From the NCBI GenBank assembly GCA_036345935.2, contig JADWOT020000314.1:1-64000 (forward strand): a stretch of DNA of 64,000 nucleotides, read 5' to 3'. This document shows positions 12,582 to 25,490 of this stretch, piece by piece; the first letter of the stretch is position 1, and each line of letters starts with the position of its first letter. The notes under the pieces are model-generated. The model ran no database searches, was not told where the DNA came from, and was given only the letters and a program-made list of their open reading frames with translations. The position numbers were made by a program, and so were the translations under genes. The DNA comes from Taenia hydatigena. Its lineage: Eukaryota > Platyhelminthes > Cestoda > Cyclophyllidea > Taeniidae.

Positions 12582-12659
12582 GATTTGGTGGTGCTTTGTC
12601 CCGCCACACCAACTCCAGACACCACACAACGTGCTTTGCTAGATACCGTCTTAGTACAG
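12582..12659 (+). repeat. Short dispersed module, copy 1
   Basis: GTGGTG, CACCAACT, CAGACA, CACA and the trailing CCG-T-CTTA follow in the same order at 56408-56486. This copy lies about 700 bp before repeat B copy 1; the other lies within repeat B copy 2. It may therefore be a detached part of the same element. Confidence 0.5.
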
Positions 12660-13354
12660 TGAAAAAAGCGAATCGGAAGGCAAGCAAGCTCATATCACAT
12701 CCACCAGGTTCAACCCGTGTTGTATGATCTGGGAATCCAACCGGTGGATGAAGTCAAAAGTATACGTCTGCACTAACGCATGTCTCTGACTCCCAATGCG
12801 TGGTTATGACCTGCTACGTGTGCATTTGATAAATTTCTGCAAATCTCATCATGCCATCGCGACGAACTGCAACCAAAGAATGAAATGACTTTCTAAAATT
12901 ACTGACGCAAATTGACTAATTGCTCCTCCTAAGTCATCTAAATTTTAAAAAAACAGTAGCTAATGACACCGAAATTGTCCGAAGTTCGGTCCACGGATTA
13001 CGCCTAACACCTTGTCTTCATCTTCCTTGAGTATGTAGCACCCACGATCTTTCTGGAAGACATCATGAGGATCACGCATTTCCAAACGCAACTCTGCTGT
13101 TAATGTCCCGCCTCATTACGAAGACGTTGATTAAAACTTGTGGAAAATGAAGTCATCCTTCCGCCTCAGCCTCCACAAGATTATAAACGCTGGTCAGACT
13201 ATTTAAGAGTTCAATAGACACAACAGTTCCGATGAATCCATAGTTCCGGTATTCACTGCATAAGGGCTTGAGGAAAACTATTTTTCGTCAATAATTCTGA
13301 CAAAACATAGTTTTACACGTTTATGTAATCGCTTGAACTAACCAATAGCGCTAA

Positions 13355-14156
13355 ATGACCCGAAGTACAGGTGACTCCAGTGAAGGCATCATTGTCGTCA
13401 AGCCAGCCCTAGAATTACTCATACAGATTAATCGGCTTTTGCGGCCCTCTTCCGTTCTCTTGGAGTTAACGCATTTCACTGCTGGAAGTTTTTGTAGCGT
13501 TATCTGGAGACAGTCCACGTTACAACAGTCCGATCGCTTTGAGCATCTGCCATAGATCCATGCTTAAAAAAGATTCATAATTGAGGTTTTGTGAATATTA
13601 TATCTAGCAGTCTGAGCACGAAATTAATTTTTAATAGCTAATCAAATAAAAGGAATACTTCCTCTCTGGACTGCCTACGTTATCTACTATCGAGTATTCA
13701 GGTCGTGAGTTGAGGCGGCTTCGTTTAAGGCATATTTTGGGTCAAAAACTGCAAGTGTTGTTTATCCACTCCTTTTAATACCATGTCATAGGCTACAAGT
13801 AATTGTGTTGGCTTTCTTTTCTACTCGTTTTCTGATGATTTTGCGTCCACTGACCTAAGGAGTTCGTTATATCCTTGAATGAAAGGCGGGAACATACGCT
13901 TGAACTCTTCTGGACTGTGGTGAAATAAATTGAATGCGCTGTCCGTGAAGAAGCTAATTGCTTTCAGGAACGTGGAAAAGGAGAAGAGCCGCGGAAGTTG
14001 CCTTCTCGAAAACGAGCTAAAACGCCCTGTCATATGCTTGTCACTTGCTGCGGGTAATGAAGCAGGCAACATTTGACTGTTTTTGGTTTCCAAAGCTGAT
14101 TGCACTACTCCGAGTGCATAACTGCCAGCTTCATTACTGTCTATGCTAGCACAGTC
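13355..14156 (-). repeat. Dispersed coding-like repeat B, copy 1
   Basis: The segment matches 55470-56165 and 56575-56640 in the same order, and its end (about 14103-14156) also matches 34235-34300. On the minus strand it is open for about 110 codons (from 14156 to 13821) after a TGA. It reads DCASIDSNEAGSYALGVVQ, then SDKHMTGRFSSFSRRQLP, then SPEEFKRMFPP. The 56-kb copy encodes the related SDKHMTGCFKIVFETRK and LSLKKFQLMFPQ. Agreement of the peptide in two diverged copies points to a protein-coding ancestor on the minus strand. I do not recognise the protein. It could be part of a transposon or a gene family that spread by retrocopying. Confidence 0.65.
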
Positions 14157-17008
14157 TCCGACTCAAGCAAAGTAAAGGACGTGCCAAAGTCACCTCAGTT
14201 AGTACTTTCAAGCTTTATACGCAAAACTCATCCTAGCCTAGTGAATTCGATGATGAGATCCGGGCTTTTTCGTGCCCCTCAAACACTCGCCTGTGTCGTT
14301 TACTCGCTGGCAGTACCGTTGATGAAACTGTGGAACAATGAGGGTGCGTCAGAGTTGACATGCAGGAACAAGCAAGAGATGAAATTTTATTCCAGTTAAG
14401 AATTAAATTAAAAAGGCACCTCTAATTATAATAAAAGTCATATTTGCCAAATAAGGGATCTTACTTGCCCTTTCAAAACTCTCCGCATTCGTCCATTTAC
14501 TTTTGCACTTTTGTGGTAATGAGGCACTTAGGTTCTCTTCCACTTACGAAGACCTATTCGACAAAAATAGAGCAGAATGTAGTAGGGCCGTCTCTGCCAA
14601 TAATGCAAACTTGGCAGTTTGTAAAATTATTCGCTTTTCAATCCGTCAAATGTTGCTTACAAATTCAATCACTGAGATAGAGGTAGAGCTAACTATTCTC
14701 GCATCTGTATGGGGCTCTTCTTCAAACACCAGTTATTGCGCCATGAGGCGGCTGAAACGGCGCTCCTGCAACATCCAAGTTTGAATGTTCTTTTCATCTG
14801 GATAGTTTAGGAACACTTGCAACGAATGTAAGGATGCAGCCCATCACGAGATTGGAGTGAATGCTTGGCAACCATTTTTAAAAGAAGCACTTGTCTGTCC
14901 ACTGGACTCACTCTACAACGCTCGACAATGCATGAGCTATGCAAATCAAGAGAAGTAGCTGCTTACGGGCACATATTCGACTGCAGTGTTCAGCAGCACC
15001 GCCTTAGTTCCAACAGCTTAAACCTACAACACGAATACAACGAAGTGCCCAAAATCTTCGCAATGCATTAGTGAATTGCGTGATTAAGACCGTAGTGTAT
15101 AGTTGAGCTGCACTGTGGCTTTAAATGCGTATGGATTACAAGGAAGAGGGAACAATTTGGGCAGGTGAGCAACAAACCTAACTTGGTGGCAATGGTAAGA
15201 CCCACGTAGGCGAAGCGAGTGTCGTCCGATCAACCAAAATGTGAAGAGTGGCCGCGCCATGGATGCTGCTCAGTAGCCTAGGCGTCAACTGTTTTAATAA
15301 CAGTATAAAAGAGACAGTTTAGAAAGCAAAGGCACGATAGTCTTAAGAAAAGTTAAGTTACCGTTGACAAAATACATAATTAATGACGACAATACATGGA
15401 ATTTTGTTCACCATGCGCACAATAAATTTATTTACGAGGAAACAATAAATCCGATTGTCGTCAAAAGTCTCACAGATTGCAACTCACGAATTAATAAACT
15501 TGGTAGCAATAACTTTTAAGTCTCATCGTATGGTAAAATTGTTGTGGAAGTGTTAATTACGGCGACCACAATGAACTGGTTAAATCAATGTCGTCAGCAT
15601 TCTAAACCTCCCCCTGACGTCACAGGTGAGGAGTAAGTGGCATAAGAACAGAGACCAAATAAGCAGAATACCCATTAAGCCCTGAAGCAGAAAGTAGAGG
15701 AATGATGATTCAAGGACGAGAGCTGGGTTGATTTCGCGAAACTTAAGCAACTCCGTTGCGAACTTGCCTTTGGTTTTAGCCGATCCATTACTTTTTGCAA
15801 GAACAAAAATTACAAAGGAAAAGGGTAAGACAATGAATTGAGCCTTAGTACAATCAGCTGCATTGACTAAGAAGCAAAACAGAATAAAGGCGAGGCGAAC
15901 TTTGTGCCCTCTAGAACAGAAACGAATGGCATGAACCTCCTGCATTCTCCAGCGGCCATGCCTTCCATTTTTAAATCTCTCATTACCGTTGGCACACGGG
16001 GACAGTGAAATTTAACACATTTTATTCATTTTCACTTCACACACCGCTATGCAAGTATGGACGCAATCCATATATTTCTCTTCTGAGTATTTCTAGACTC
16101 AACCACCACTATCCCTGATACAAGACGTTTTCATCTTAGCATACCTTCTTGCATTCAAATTAAAAGTGTTAAACAGCAATTTTCTAATGCCACATTTAAC
16201 TGCTACAGACAGAGCCAATCAAAAGGAAACTCAGTCTGACAATTAACAGTGTAAGGAATTCCGAACTGACGGAAGTGTCTTTCCTCTGCTTAAGAAATTA
16301 CGTGGATTAAATTCCTTATATTTGGTAGTCCGGAGTCACGTTAGGCGTTAGACGAATTCGCCCCTTTTAAAATTAAAAGAAGGATCGGCCTAGCAACTAT
16401 CGTCTGTTTGTAAGTCGCGCTATCGGTCGGTTTTCGGTTAAATGATCTACCCTCTTAAGTAGCCGTAAAGCAAATCAAAGCCACCAACCACTGTCAAAAA
16501 AAATAATACGTATTCCATCTCACTTCATTAGCGACTTAGATAGCTCACTTAATTAGCGAAACGATGGATTCAGTTACAGCAGGCTGGACAGCATTTCTTC
16601 TAAGGAGAGTTTTGCAGCCACTGCTAAAATTCGAACTAACCAATCACGCTGATCAGCCAACCAAAACCCGCTTAAATCATTCATAGACCATTGCCCACCT
16701 ACTTTTCCAATAATTAATAGACCACAAGTACAACTTGTACCTTCTAATGTTAACTGATTAGAGGTGTAATAAGCAAATCAGGTGAGAATTGCAACGATAC
16801 TACGAGAAGCGAGCATTTTGTTTTCATTAGCACCCACACCACCCACGTGAAGTGCATTCACTCAGTCCATCATTGCTAGCAACAGGGACGATGAGAATCC
16901 CATTGGCTGAGAGCTCATTCACGTTGTCCACAAGGGCTGTTCCATGAAAGTGAACTCGTCAATTGAGTGATTTATAACGCGAGCACACTTCACGTCGTCA
17001 AAATAAAG
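14157..17008. other. No recognisable gene
   Basis: AT-rich sequence with scattered short open frames. A minus-strand frame at 15580-15945 is hydrophobic and ATG-started but looks like a chance frame. Nothing else seen. Confidence 0.4.
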
Positions 17009-17527
17009 TTATCGAGGGACCATAAAATCGTTCTGAGTTAAAAGTTCGGTAAAGACATGGGTAATGTGCAGTTCGGATCGATAGGCAATACCACGAGCAA
17101 ACCTTGATTTAGCGCCCCCTTTTTTATAACATTTAGCTTGTTCACAAGTTACTCTACGCCACAGAAAGAAAAGTAGCATTATGCGAATCATAGAACGAAA
17201 AACGTGCGATGTCACTTTGCGGACCTTAAGAATCTTATGAGGAGATTCAAGAGGATCCAGGTTCCACAATAATCTCCTTTTACAAGCATCAGATGCTTTC
17301 ACGGCAGCTATGTGACACAGTGCTGTCTGAGAAGCAAAATTCTTGTCATGTGAGAAGATTTCAGCATAACTTCGGCAAAGCTCACTGCCAGCAGATTGTG
17401 CATGCCGAGGATGACGAGCATGAGAGAGAACGCAAAGGTTAGGTGTAGTCGGGATGACAGAGACGCCTGCATAATGGGAAACTGATGCTGCGAGTGTGAA
17501 GATGGGATTGAAGGACCCCGCTGACAT
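17009..17527 (-). CDS. Unrecognised 172-codon open frame
   Basis: From an ATG at 17527 the minus strand stays open for 172 codons, among the longest frames in the window. The predicted protein is basic, with Arg/Lys-rich stretches, one hydrophobic segment (IRIMLLFFLWRR near residue 120) and scattered Cys. I recognise no domain. Another minus-strand frame is also open across part of it, as expected for a stretch that happens to lack stops. No splice signals, promoter or poly(A) site stand out. I give it only because of its length; a chance open frame is the more likely explanation. Confidence 0.15.
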   Translation of the reverse strand: MSAGSFNPIFTLAASVSHYAGVSVIPTTPNLCVLSHARHPRHAQSAGSELCRSYAEIFSHDKNFASQTALCHIAAVKASDACKRRLLWNLDPLESPHKILKVRKVTSHVFRSMIRIMLLFFLWRRVTCEQAKCYKKGGAKSRFARGIAYRSELHITHVFTELLTQNDFMVPR

Positions 17528-18569
17528 CGCACGGAAACGCGATGAGCGCAAAAACCGGGTTAAGCCTGCCTTCCAATGTGCTCATTGCAGCAAGCAATTA
17601 ACATTGGGTGCACATAATTAGAGGCGACATCAAAAAATTAGAAGAAAGGTTTCGCACATAACTTAGCCAATTAGACATGCATTTGTGCTAAACTTTTACT
17701 CAGTAGTAGAACAAAAATAGGTTGTCCTTATTTTGATAAGTGAGGAAATAAAAAACGAAAAATTCCCAAAATGGGCAGCGGCAGCAGATGAGACGACAAT
17801 TGTAAGCCGTTCTTGTGTTGTGTCGACTGCCATTAGTAGGACCGGGAGCAATTGGAGTAACCGAGATCGATAGATAGAGAATTTAAACCTGTGTCGATTG
17901 TGACGGCGAATCTAAAGGGATAGTAAAGCAGGTAGCCGGGAAATCGGGTTTTAAGGCAACAAAACCGAATGCGCAGGACGAACCAACCTAGACAGAGGTG
18001 TTCAGTCAATCCGAATTGAGATGCATATTTTGTGCAAGGTACTACAAGGCAGGACAATAAGGAAAGGGTAAGAAGACCTTTTTAGCAAATTCACTTTTGT
18101 TAGTATTTGCCACAAATTTCTCGGTAAACAGAATAAAAGGGTGGAATAACAATGGGCCAAATATTCTACATTACAACCATTAAGCGTATATAAAACAATC
18201 AGTGAAAGAAAAAGTGGGGAGCAAAAATTATGCTTAAGATAAAACGGCCAAGAAATGTCGACATTAAGTAGCGATTGAATTTAAAAGATTGCCTACAATC
18301 ATTTCTCAGAAGGGCTGCGACGTGTAACTCATAATTTGGCAAGACCTACGTGTTATACATTGTCAAATCTGTGCATTCATCAGTGATCGTCCTCATCACG
18401 TCTACTCGAAAGCCCAATACATCCGCTACAGCAAACACAATCACACATGAAGAACAATGCTCAAATCAGTTGGGGTGAAAAGTTTATTGAACATCAACGC
18501 CAGCAGCATTCGTTACTGATTCAACGCAAAATAACGGTAACAGAGGAGAATGCGTACACCGTTGACTAG

Positions 18570-18776
18570 CTCACTTACCACCATGGCAAAAACCCCGTAG
18601 TCTACTACCACTGCTGCGACCATCCCCACGGCTGCGCGCATTGCGGCGCCACTATGGGCGACCATGCATGCGGTATTCCCCACTGCGCCTTCTACACCGG
18701 CCACCATCCACACTTCTCCTCACATTGTGGGCACTTCACAACCTCAGTCCACGGTGCCCACTTCCACGGATACTGA
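18570..18776 (+). CDS. His/Cys-rich exon or gene relic
   Basis: Between a TAG ending at 18569 and a TGA at 18774-18776 there is a 68-codon open frame with extreme composition: 16 His and 7 Cys. Examples are YHCCDHPHGCAHCG, then GDHACGIPHCAFY, then TGHHPHFSSHCGHF and VHGAHFHGY. The spacing of H and C is irregular, not that of a classic zinc finger, and looks more like a metal-binding or structural secreted tail. The stretch is clearly richer in G+C than its flanks. The preceding sequence ACTAG could serve as a splice acceptor, but there is no upstream ATG in frame; the only internal Met is codon 37. The opposite strand is also open, but only as an Ala/Val/Gly/Met-rich complement. I do not recognise the family. 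Confidence 0.45.
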   Translation, partial: LTYHHGKNPVVYYHCCDHPHGCAHCGATMGDHACGIPHCAFYTGHHPHFSSHCGHFTTSVHGAHFHGY

Positions 18777-18932
18777 CACGACCAACTCCCACAATCCATT
18801 TCTTCGGCTGTCTCTTTGCTTCGTTTGATATGACTTGTGTGCTGCAGGGTGTTTGCTTATATACTCTCCTCGTTGGTTCTAATTGTTGCACGTGACGTTC
18901 GTGCTAATTGTACTTCTACTTTTGTGTTCAGC

Positions 18933-19104
18933 TTCCCACCCTCACCACCACTCTCGTGAATGGGACTTTAAGATATACCTAGAGTGGTTGATCACCCACG
19001 TGCTCGTGACTCAAGGAGGTAGAATTGTTTTTGACAGCGCACATATCGGCAACAAGATCAGTGTTAGCGGCTGTATTTTGTATAAATTGTCCACCTCATT
19101 CTAA
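18933..19104 (+). CDS. Possible exon with strong acceptor
   Basis: A pyrimidine tract ending in TTTTGTGTTCAG gives a good splice acceptor just before 18933. From there the frame SHPHHHSREWDFKIYLEWLI stays open to a TAA at about 19102, through VTQGGRIVFDSAHIGNK. Upstream in the same frame is a hydrophobic run that resembles a signal peptide but has no ATG. It lies 160 bp after the His/Cys-rich frame and also begins His-rich, so the two could belong to one transcript. No family recognised. Confidence 0.22.
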
Positions 19105-22100
19105 TGCGGAGCGAGCTATAATGGCTTTGCTGAATAAACTGCTTAAAACGCCTCGTCAATCTGCAATGACTACAACCTAATTGCCGAACATCCTCCTTAC
19201 TGACATACGCCCAAAGCAATGTCCAGCGATTTTAATCGGGATCCGTGATTATTTTGCCTTGTTTGACTGCCTTATGATGAGTCGGCGATTCCTCACTTCT
19301 GTCGGCTTTCAAATTTGTTAACAGTTGCACATACCAAAGCATTATTCCAAATGGAATGTTGAGTGCAATGGCTTAAAATAAATGGAAAACGCGTCATTGG
19401 AAATGACCTTTTTACGTCAACTCGTATGCCTTTGAGTTTGAAGCGGTAGCTTGATGAGTCGATCTCACTGATTCTATAAAAGCATGAGCATGGAACACGT
19501 TACTCTGTAATAAAATAGCCCGATCAGGAAACGGACTTGATTACATTTGTCGCTCGTTATCAGAATGAAAGGGTAATAGCGCCAATGCAACCAAAAGGCA
19601 TGGAGCTCATTAAACTGCTCTTTGTAAGCTTTTGCTTGCTGTGGTGGTTACAGATAGGTAATGCTAAATTTGATTGCCAAATTCGCAAAACGTGTGTTTA
19701 AATGGGTTCAAGAAAATTATAAATTACTCAACATCACAGACATAGTTGAGAACGTCTGCAGTGTCACGGAACCACACGCATGAGGTTCTATTTGCATAAA
19801 AATTTCTGGATTCAAAGCTGATTTCCACCTAATTAAGAAGATAGCATAGTTCCTTGCAAAGCACCTCCCTAGCAAATGGGTATTAAAAATGCAAGAATTG
19901 CCTGTGATGAGCTATTGCAGTCAAGGTTTTGTGTTCTGGAATTATTTTCGCAATGCTTAAATGCTAATGTATGAATGCTCAAGTTATAATCACTATTAGT
20001 GCTGATGATGATTTCACCTATGACACATTGATACGCAACAAAGCAACTTATTAAACTGATTTGGAGCGAGAGTCACAAGATCAGAATAAGATACTCGGGA
20101 TTCCTTACATAAATGCATCTGATTTTCATAATCCCGTGGCTCTTGTTTTTATGAAGCTATTTGAGCCAAGTAGGTTCTAGACTGGTACCGATGTGTCGAC
20201 TTAATAATGCTTTTGATAATTTGTAAAACTGATTGAAAGAAATCCACTTTTGAACTCTTTGGAGAAGGTCTCTAGCCTAGTTGTCCTGATGGCCGTTGCA
20301 ACTTGTCAACTACCTAAATATGGGGCTAGTAATTATATACCTTTCGACTTTGCGTATTTTAATGCTGTATGACTCTGAATCTGCGCTCACTAGCCTTACG
20401 AGTTAACTGTTTAACGTTTTTATGATGACAATTACCTCCGCACTCAAAGACTGTTCCTTTTGCAGTTGCCTTCTTGACGACGTAGCTCTTTGAGTCGGAG
20501 GATAGCATGAGATTATGCTTTGGATGCGCACTGGTTGAACGCACTTTCTACGAACTTGTCCGAGAGGAAGTGTGCTTCAGGGCAAAGTGTATGGTAATGG
20601 CTGTAAGCTGAAGCCCTTTGGATTCCTAGAAGGAAATTGTGGTTAAATGCAATTCGAATTGTTCAAAACTGTAGTTATGGCCCGTAGTTTGCCAGCATTC
20701 AAAAGAGAATTAATTCGTGTTCAAACGCACCTGATTTAGTATCACAGGTGTATTGAATAGCAATTCAAAGACAACTCAGTGCAGAGTTGGCGGATATGCT
20801 TGACTAATCCCAGTTGTTTGAATTTAAAAATAACACATCCATTAATTGTTCTTTAGAGTAGGATTTTATCTGGACAAGTGAATTAGCAATTAATTTTGGA
20901 ATCGCACACCGTTCTTGATTACTTTGACTTCTCAATCTTGTATTTTCATTTTGTCAGGGCTAGTTTACTACCAAACAATCCCACGCTTGATATCAGTCTT
21001 GATGCGTGTCAGAGAATTGAGAGAGAGACCAAAGTGTCTATCGGCCGAAATCTGTTGAAGATAAAGTTAGTCATTCAAACAAAAATAAGTGCATTATACG
21101 GTGTTAGTATTGCGGAACAATGTTATTATTTAAAGCGAAATCAGCTTTAAATGCATTCCTTTCCCCAAAAGTGCTTTAGAAATTACCCTCATGGATAAAT
21201 TTTTTAATAGTGACTACACGTAGTATTGAAATAACCTTAAACGTCTGACTTCTTGCTAAGTGTGGCGCGAACACCGCTTCGGAGATAATTTTAGTTGGGA
21301 AGACACAAAGACGGGCTTTAACCCAAGTCTGTTGGAAACGTGCTAAAATATGCAGTGGTGAGTTCAAGCAGTTGCTTATTTATTCTGCCTCCAATTCACG
21401 TGTGTTTTCAGGTAAGATGACCAATTCCAGACCCTTCTGCTCATCCTTAAAAAAAAAGATTTTGCGATGCATAAATCGCTGCTATTTTTAGTAAAATCTA
21501 AGCACACGCACCAGCAGCACGGTGTTACTATGCTTTGGTTTAGTTTTGTGTAAACTGCATTCAAAGGTAAGAGGAGTGTTTTGAGTGCAGTAGAGTAATT
21601 TTTGAAATAAGCAGCATAATAGCCATAATAACCTTTGATCTGTGCTTGGATTAAATTCCCCTATGCCCAGCTGCTTCTATATTCATTTACTAATAGCATC
21701 GTGATAGTTCCACTGTTTATGAGTGCGTTTTAGCCTTGAGCATTAAAAATAACCTTAAATGTATGCTAGTGTAGTGGACTTTCCATGCAAGTTGTTAGCT
21801 GCGGTAACGCCAGTGTCAGAATTCTCAGATTGTTGGATGTTCACTTGAATGCACAAAGCATGCAAATGTAAGGCTTGCTTTATCTGTTTAACTGGCACCT
21901 TCCACTCTATCGACTTGAGCTGACCTTTTAATTTTCCTTTCATTCTTGCTCTGTCTCCGAAATGCCACACCACAAGGCGCCTGCTATCTTTCAGCAAATG
22001 CTTTTCTAACATGCAACAAATAAGTCTATTGTCCCAATTTCGTCGTCACCTTTTGAATTTTAACCTCTTCTCTCCTGCGTTTGCACTAATCACAGCCACA

Positions 22101-22930
22101 CAATGGTGTGACAAGCACCTCAACGACCGATAAATGGCTGGATTGAATGCACATGACGCAGTGCAGTAAGCGTAAGCACTTATCTACCCACAAAGCACAT
22201 AGCCGAGCTTGCGTTAGTAGAAAGCAATTTAGCGTAACTTGTTGGGTTGTACTAAAACGCAGATAAATGAGCCTACAATTGCTATGTCCATGGCAAAATA
22301 TAAAATGCAACTTAAGCCAGTGACTTGTGAAATCATGCTCATTTATTACGATTATCACTATTGGCGCTAGTCGCGGATGGGTGCAAAATACTTTAATAAC
22401 TGCCTCTTCGGAACATTCAAAGGCAATTGTAAGTCTGCCGGTTAAAGGTCGCATAACTAGCGCAATGCGAATTAATCTTTAATGGGTAAAAACAATCATT
22501 CACAAGTTCACAAAATAAGCTGCGTTGTACATTGAGACTACTTTCCCCAGTTGATTTAGACTATTTTGAGTATGCCGGGAGTGCTGACGATTTGTTTCAC
22601 GCCAAAGCCTTCCAAGCATCTATCAAACAAACGGGATGGCGGTGCAAAAGTGAGGCTAGGTATCGCTTAAAATTCAAGTCTAGTGTCCAACCTCACATTT
22701 TGGTTCTTTACACAAAAAAACATCGAGCATTGTTGATTATGGGGAAATCCCTTAAAAAATCACACCCGTCTCCCTGTCATATCAAACGGTAGCAACTCCT
22801 TGCAGAAGCCGCTTTAGTAATAATTTGGTAATGATTTCTTGCTTTCATCTGGGCAAGACAAGAGACCACATTTTAATTCGATGAAGAAGAGAGGGCACCC
22901 ACTGACAGTCAAGTAGGTCCTACTCGCCCA
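19105..22930. other. No recognisable gene
   Basis: AT-rich DNA with short, unrecognised frames on both strands. No clear splice-bounded exon, repeat array or RNA gene was found by reading. Confidence 0.4.
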
Positions 22931-23480
22931 TTTCCCTCGCTCATGCATAAATACCACTCACACAAACTTTTATTCTTGTTTCTTAATTTCTCCCTTTCCT
23001 CCTCATTATACCTGACTCTTGCTGATTCCTATACACACCACCGCGTAGTAGTGGTAGTGGTAGTGGGCTTCTTAGTATCTTTGCCATTCCCCTTCCTCCC
23101 AATCACCCGCCCACTTATCCGCATGCACCTACTGAGTGCACTTTTCAGTCACCCCTTCCATCCCACCATCACCACCACATTAGCAGAAGCACATCAATCC
23201 TTTCATTTACGTACTCATCCATTCAATTTGTCATTTTCCTTTCCACTTTCTCTTACTAAAGTTAATTCGTTAAACAAACTGAACCATTATCAGTTTCTCC
23301 CTACGATTTTCGCGTTTCGTCCCATCGACACACGTGGCACACACATATGTTAACAATTTACCTTTCCCTTCTGGAACCCCATCGGTGCCGTCGATATTTT
23401 TCGTCTCATACACATGTTCATGCACACACACATGCGTCACCCCCTCCTTTTCTCTATTTTATCTAACATCTCTTTAAACG
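22931..23480 (+). repeat. Pyrimidine-rich low-complexity tract
   Basis: The plus strand is strongly biased to C and T, with runs such as TTTCTCCCTTTCCTCCTC and a short GTAGTGGTAGTGGTAGTGG block at about 23046. It gives a 136-codon open frame rich in Ser, Leu, His and Pro that is best explained by the composition, not by a gene. Confidence 0.5.
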
Positions 23481-25048
23481 AATCGCCACTAAAGCCATTG
23501 CCTAGTGACCCCCAAATTCCTCATTTTTATTATCAAATAGTTTGCGATGGTGCCCTCGATACCAACGGAACCTTAGACTTCATCAACTTTGGTTGCTTTC
23601 TTGTTGCGGAAGCATGCCTTAACATTCTTCGCAACATTTGGGAAAGATTTCACAGCATTGAGGCCGCGTGTGGAACTTAACAAATCAAGGCTGATGTGTG
23701 CGAATGGTCTTAATCGCAGGCAGGTGGAGATACAGTGTGGATCGCCGTCGCTGAAGGAGGGGCTGGGGCGGAGAAAGCAAGTCAAATTTCGATACCGCAG
23801 TTACGTCCGCATATGTTGTGGGGTTAAATTTCGGCAGGTCGTAGAGATCGAGTGGGTTATACATTAGTGAGTGAACGAACACTGAAAGCCTTGTACACCA
23901 GGTCTTAATTGGCCTTGATCAGGCTGCTGCACATATGAATGAAACGGTGAATAACCCCGACGCCATGGACCCGATCCGAAGTACATCCTGTAGGCACTCA
24001 AACGCTCGCGTATTTCACCGTTATTGCTATGCGCAATACATATTCAGGGCTTTAATGTGGGCTTATTTCTAAGCAATTCTTACTCTCATCCCACTTTTCC
24101 TCACCTCAGCTTTTTTGCAAAATAAAACGATGCATTATTAAAAGACTTACCACCTGCATTGCTCCTTTCCTCCACATTCGATTTGATATTCTTAGGTGGA
24201 AAAGACTGACTAGCGAAAGGTATTTTTATATTTGTGAAGCGAAATGAGGGAGGAGGCATATTTTCAGATTGCTCAAGTTGCATAGAGAATCAATGTTGAT
24301 CTCTCCATCCTTAGGAAGTGGTGACGCCCAATCAACCACCAGCCTGGTTTATATAATCGCTTGCCACCTACAAGGCATACTCAGCCAATTGTGCATCGCG
24401 AAATGATTTTGACTTTCAAGCCTTTAAAGTAGGATTTTTAAAGTCTCAAGGTCTCATTGCCTTTTTCAGCTGGGACCCTATCCCACTGTCACAGCTGGTT
24501 GTAATGAGTATTGTTTCTCAGTTCTTCCTTGGAAACCCACCCACGCTGCGGAACAAAGGTCGCCAGAAAAGGGTAGAAGACGAATAGTCAACTCGTTGCT
24601 GCCCTCAATGCTGTTGTCTTGCCTCGCAGTCTCGTGACTTATGGGACCCATAAAATTCGGGTCCACATCAACCACCGAGTGCTTCTAGGCGACTTTCGGA
24701 GTACGAACTCCTGCATCCGAAGAGCTGCGGAACGCCTTGATTTTCGAAATCGGATGATCCACTATGCTGGATGGAAATTGATGGGAGAGAAACAATGTGG
24801 GAATGGACTTAGTAACGAAAGAGCAGGAGGGGTAACTAAGACCGCAATAGGATTGATGGTGCTCTTAGGATCAGTAAGTTCGGAAGAAGGGGGGAAGATA
24901 TTAAGCAAGTGGAATTCGTAGAGCTGACTTTGCTTAACCACGGAAATCGCTCATCACTTTTACCTACTTTCAATTTTCTAAGTGCTTTCGTTACTTCCTA
25001 GCTACCAGAAGTCAAGGCACTCTCATCACATTTATTTACATTTGCCAT

Positions 25049-25490
25049 ATGACACTCCGCTCTGATGAGGGGGCTCAGGTCTTGGAAGCCTCACACTGCA
25101 CCACATTACTGCTAAGTCTTCTCTGTGTAGATAACCCACCTGTTAAGATCGCTGCCATGTGTGTGCTTGTCAAGGTCTCTCCTTCTGTCTATTTGGCCCT
25201 TCTCATCGATTACTTATGCGGTGCAAGGCCTCTTCTTAACATCTTTCACCAATTCAACACCCACAGAAAACGCTCAGCATGGTGAATCATAGGTAACCTC
25301 TGCATCTTTAGAAAGATCCGTGTCCCACTATCTCTCGCAAATGCTATTAAACCTATTGCCTGTCTTTTAGACGAGGCCAATGACACCGACTACGAGCGTA
25401 AAGTTTGGATGACGATGGCCTTCAGCGTGAGCTCTGAAGACGCTAAAACAGCATGTCAATTCCGGTCGTCGCATGACGGATAGCCTATCA
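25049..25490 (+). pseudogene. Exon-like relic, possibly helical-repeat protein
   Basis: From an ATG at 25049 the frame is open for 78 codons and contains SLLCVDNPPVKIAAMCVLV, whose pattern of a short loop then VKxAAxxVL is reminiscent of armadillo/HEAT-type helices such as those in formin FH3 regions. About 25310 onward another stretch reads LANAIKPIACLLDEANDTDY, then ERKVWMTMAFSV. Neither piece has a clean continuation and TAG/TGA stops follow each. The likeness to helical repeats is an impression, not an identification. I cannot name the gene. Confidence 0.22.

Noticed and set aside
15580..15945. 121-codon hydrophobic minus-strand frame starting at ATG
   Set aside because: Looks like membrane segments but has no charge pattern, homology or flanking signals; T-rich sense strands often give hydrophobic frames.
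22943..23353. 136-codon plus-strand open frame
   Set aside because: Lies wholly in a C/T-rich tract; Ser/Leu/His/Pro bias is explained by base composition.
25049..25490. Assignment as a formin FH3 domain
   Set aside because: Only a short helix-like pattern agrees; conserved residues over a longer stretch are lacking, so I left it unnamed.
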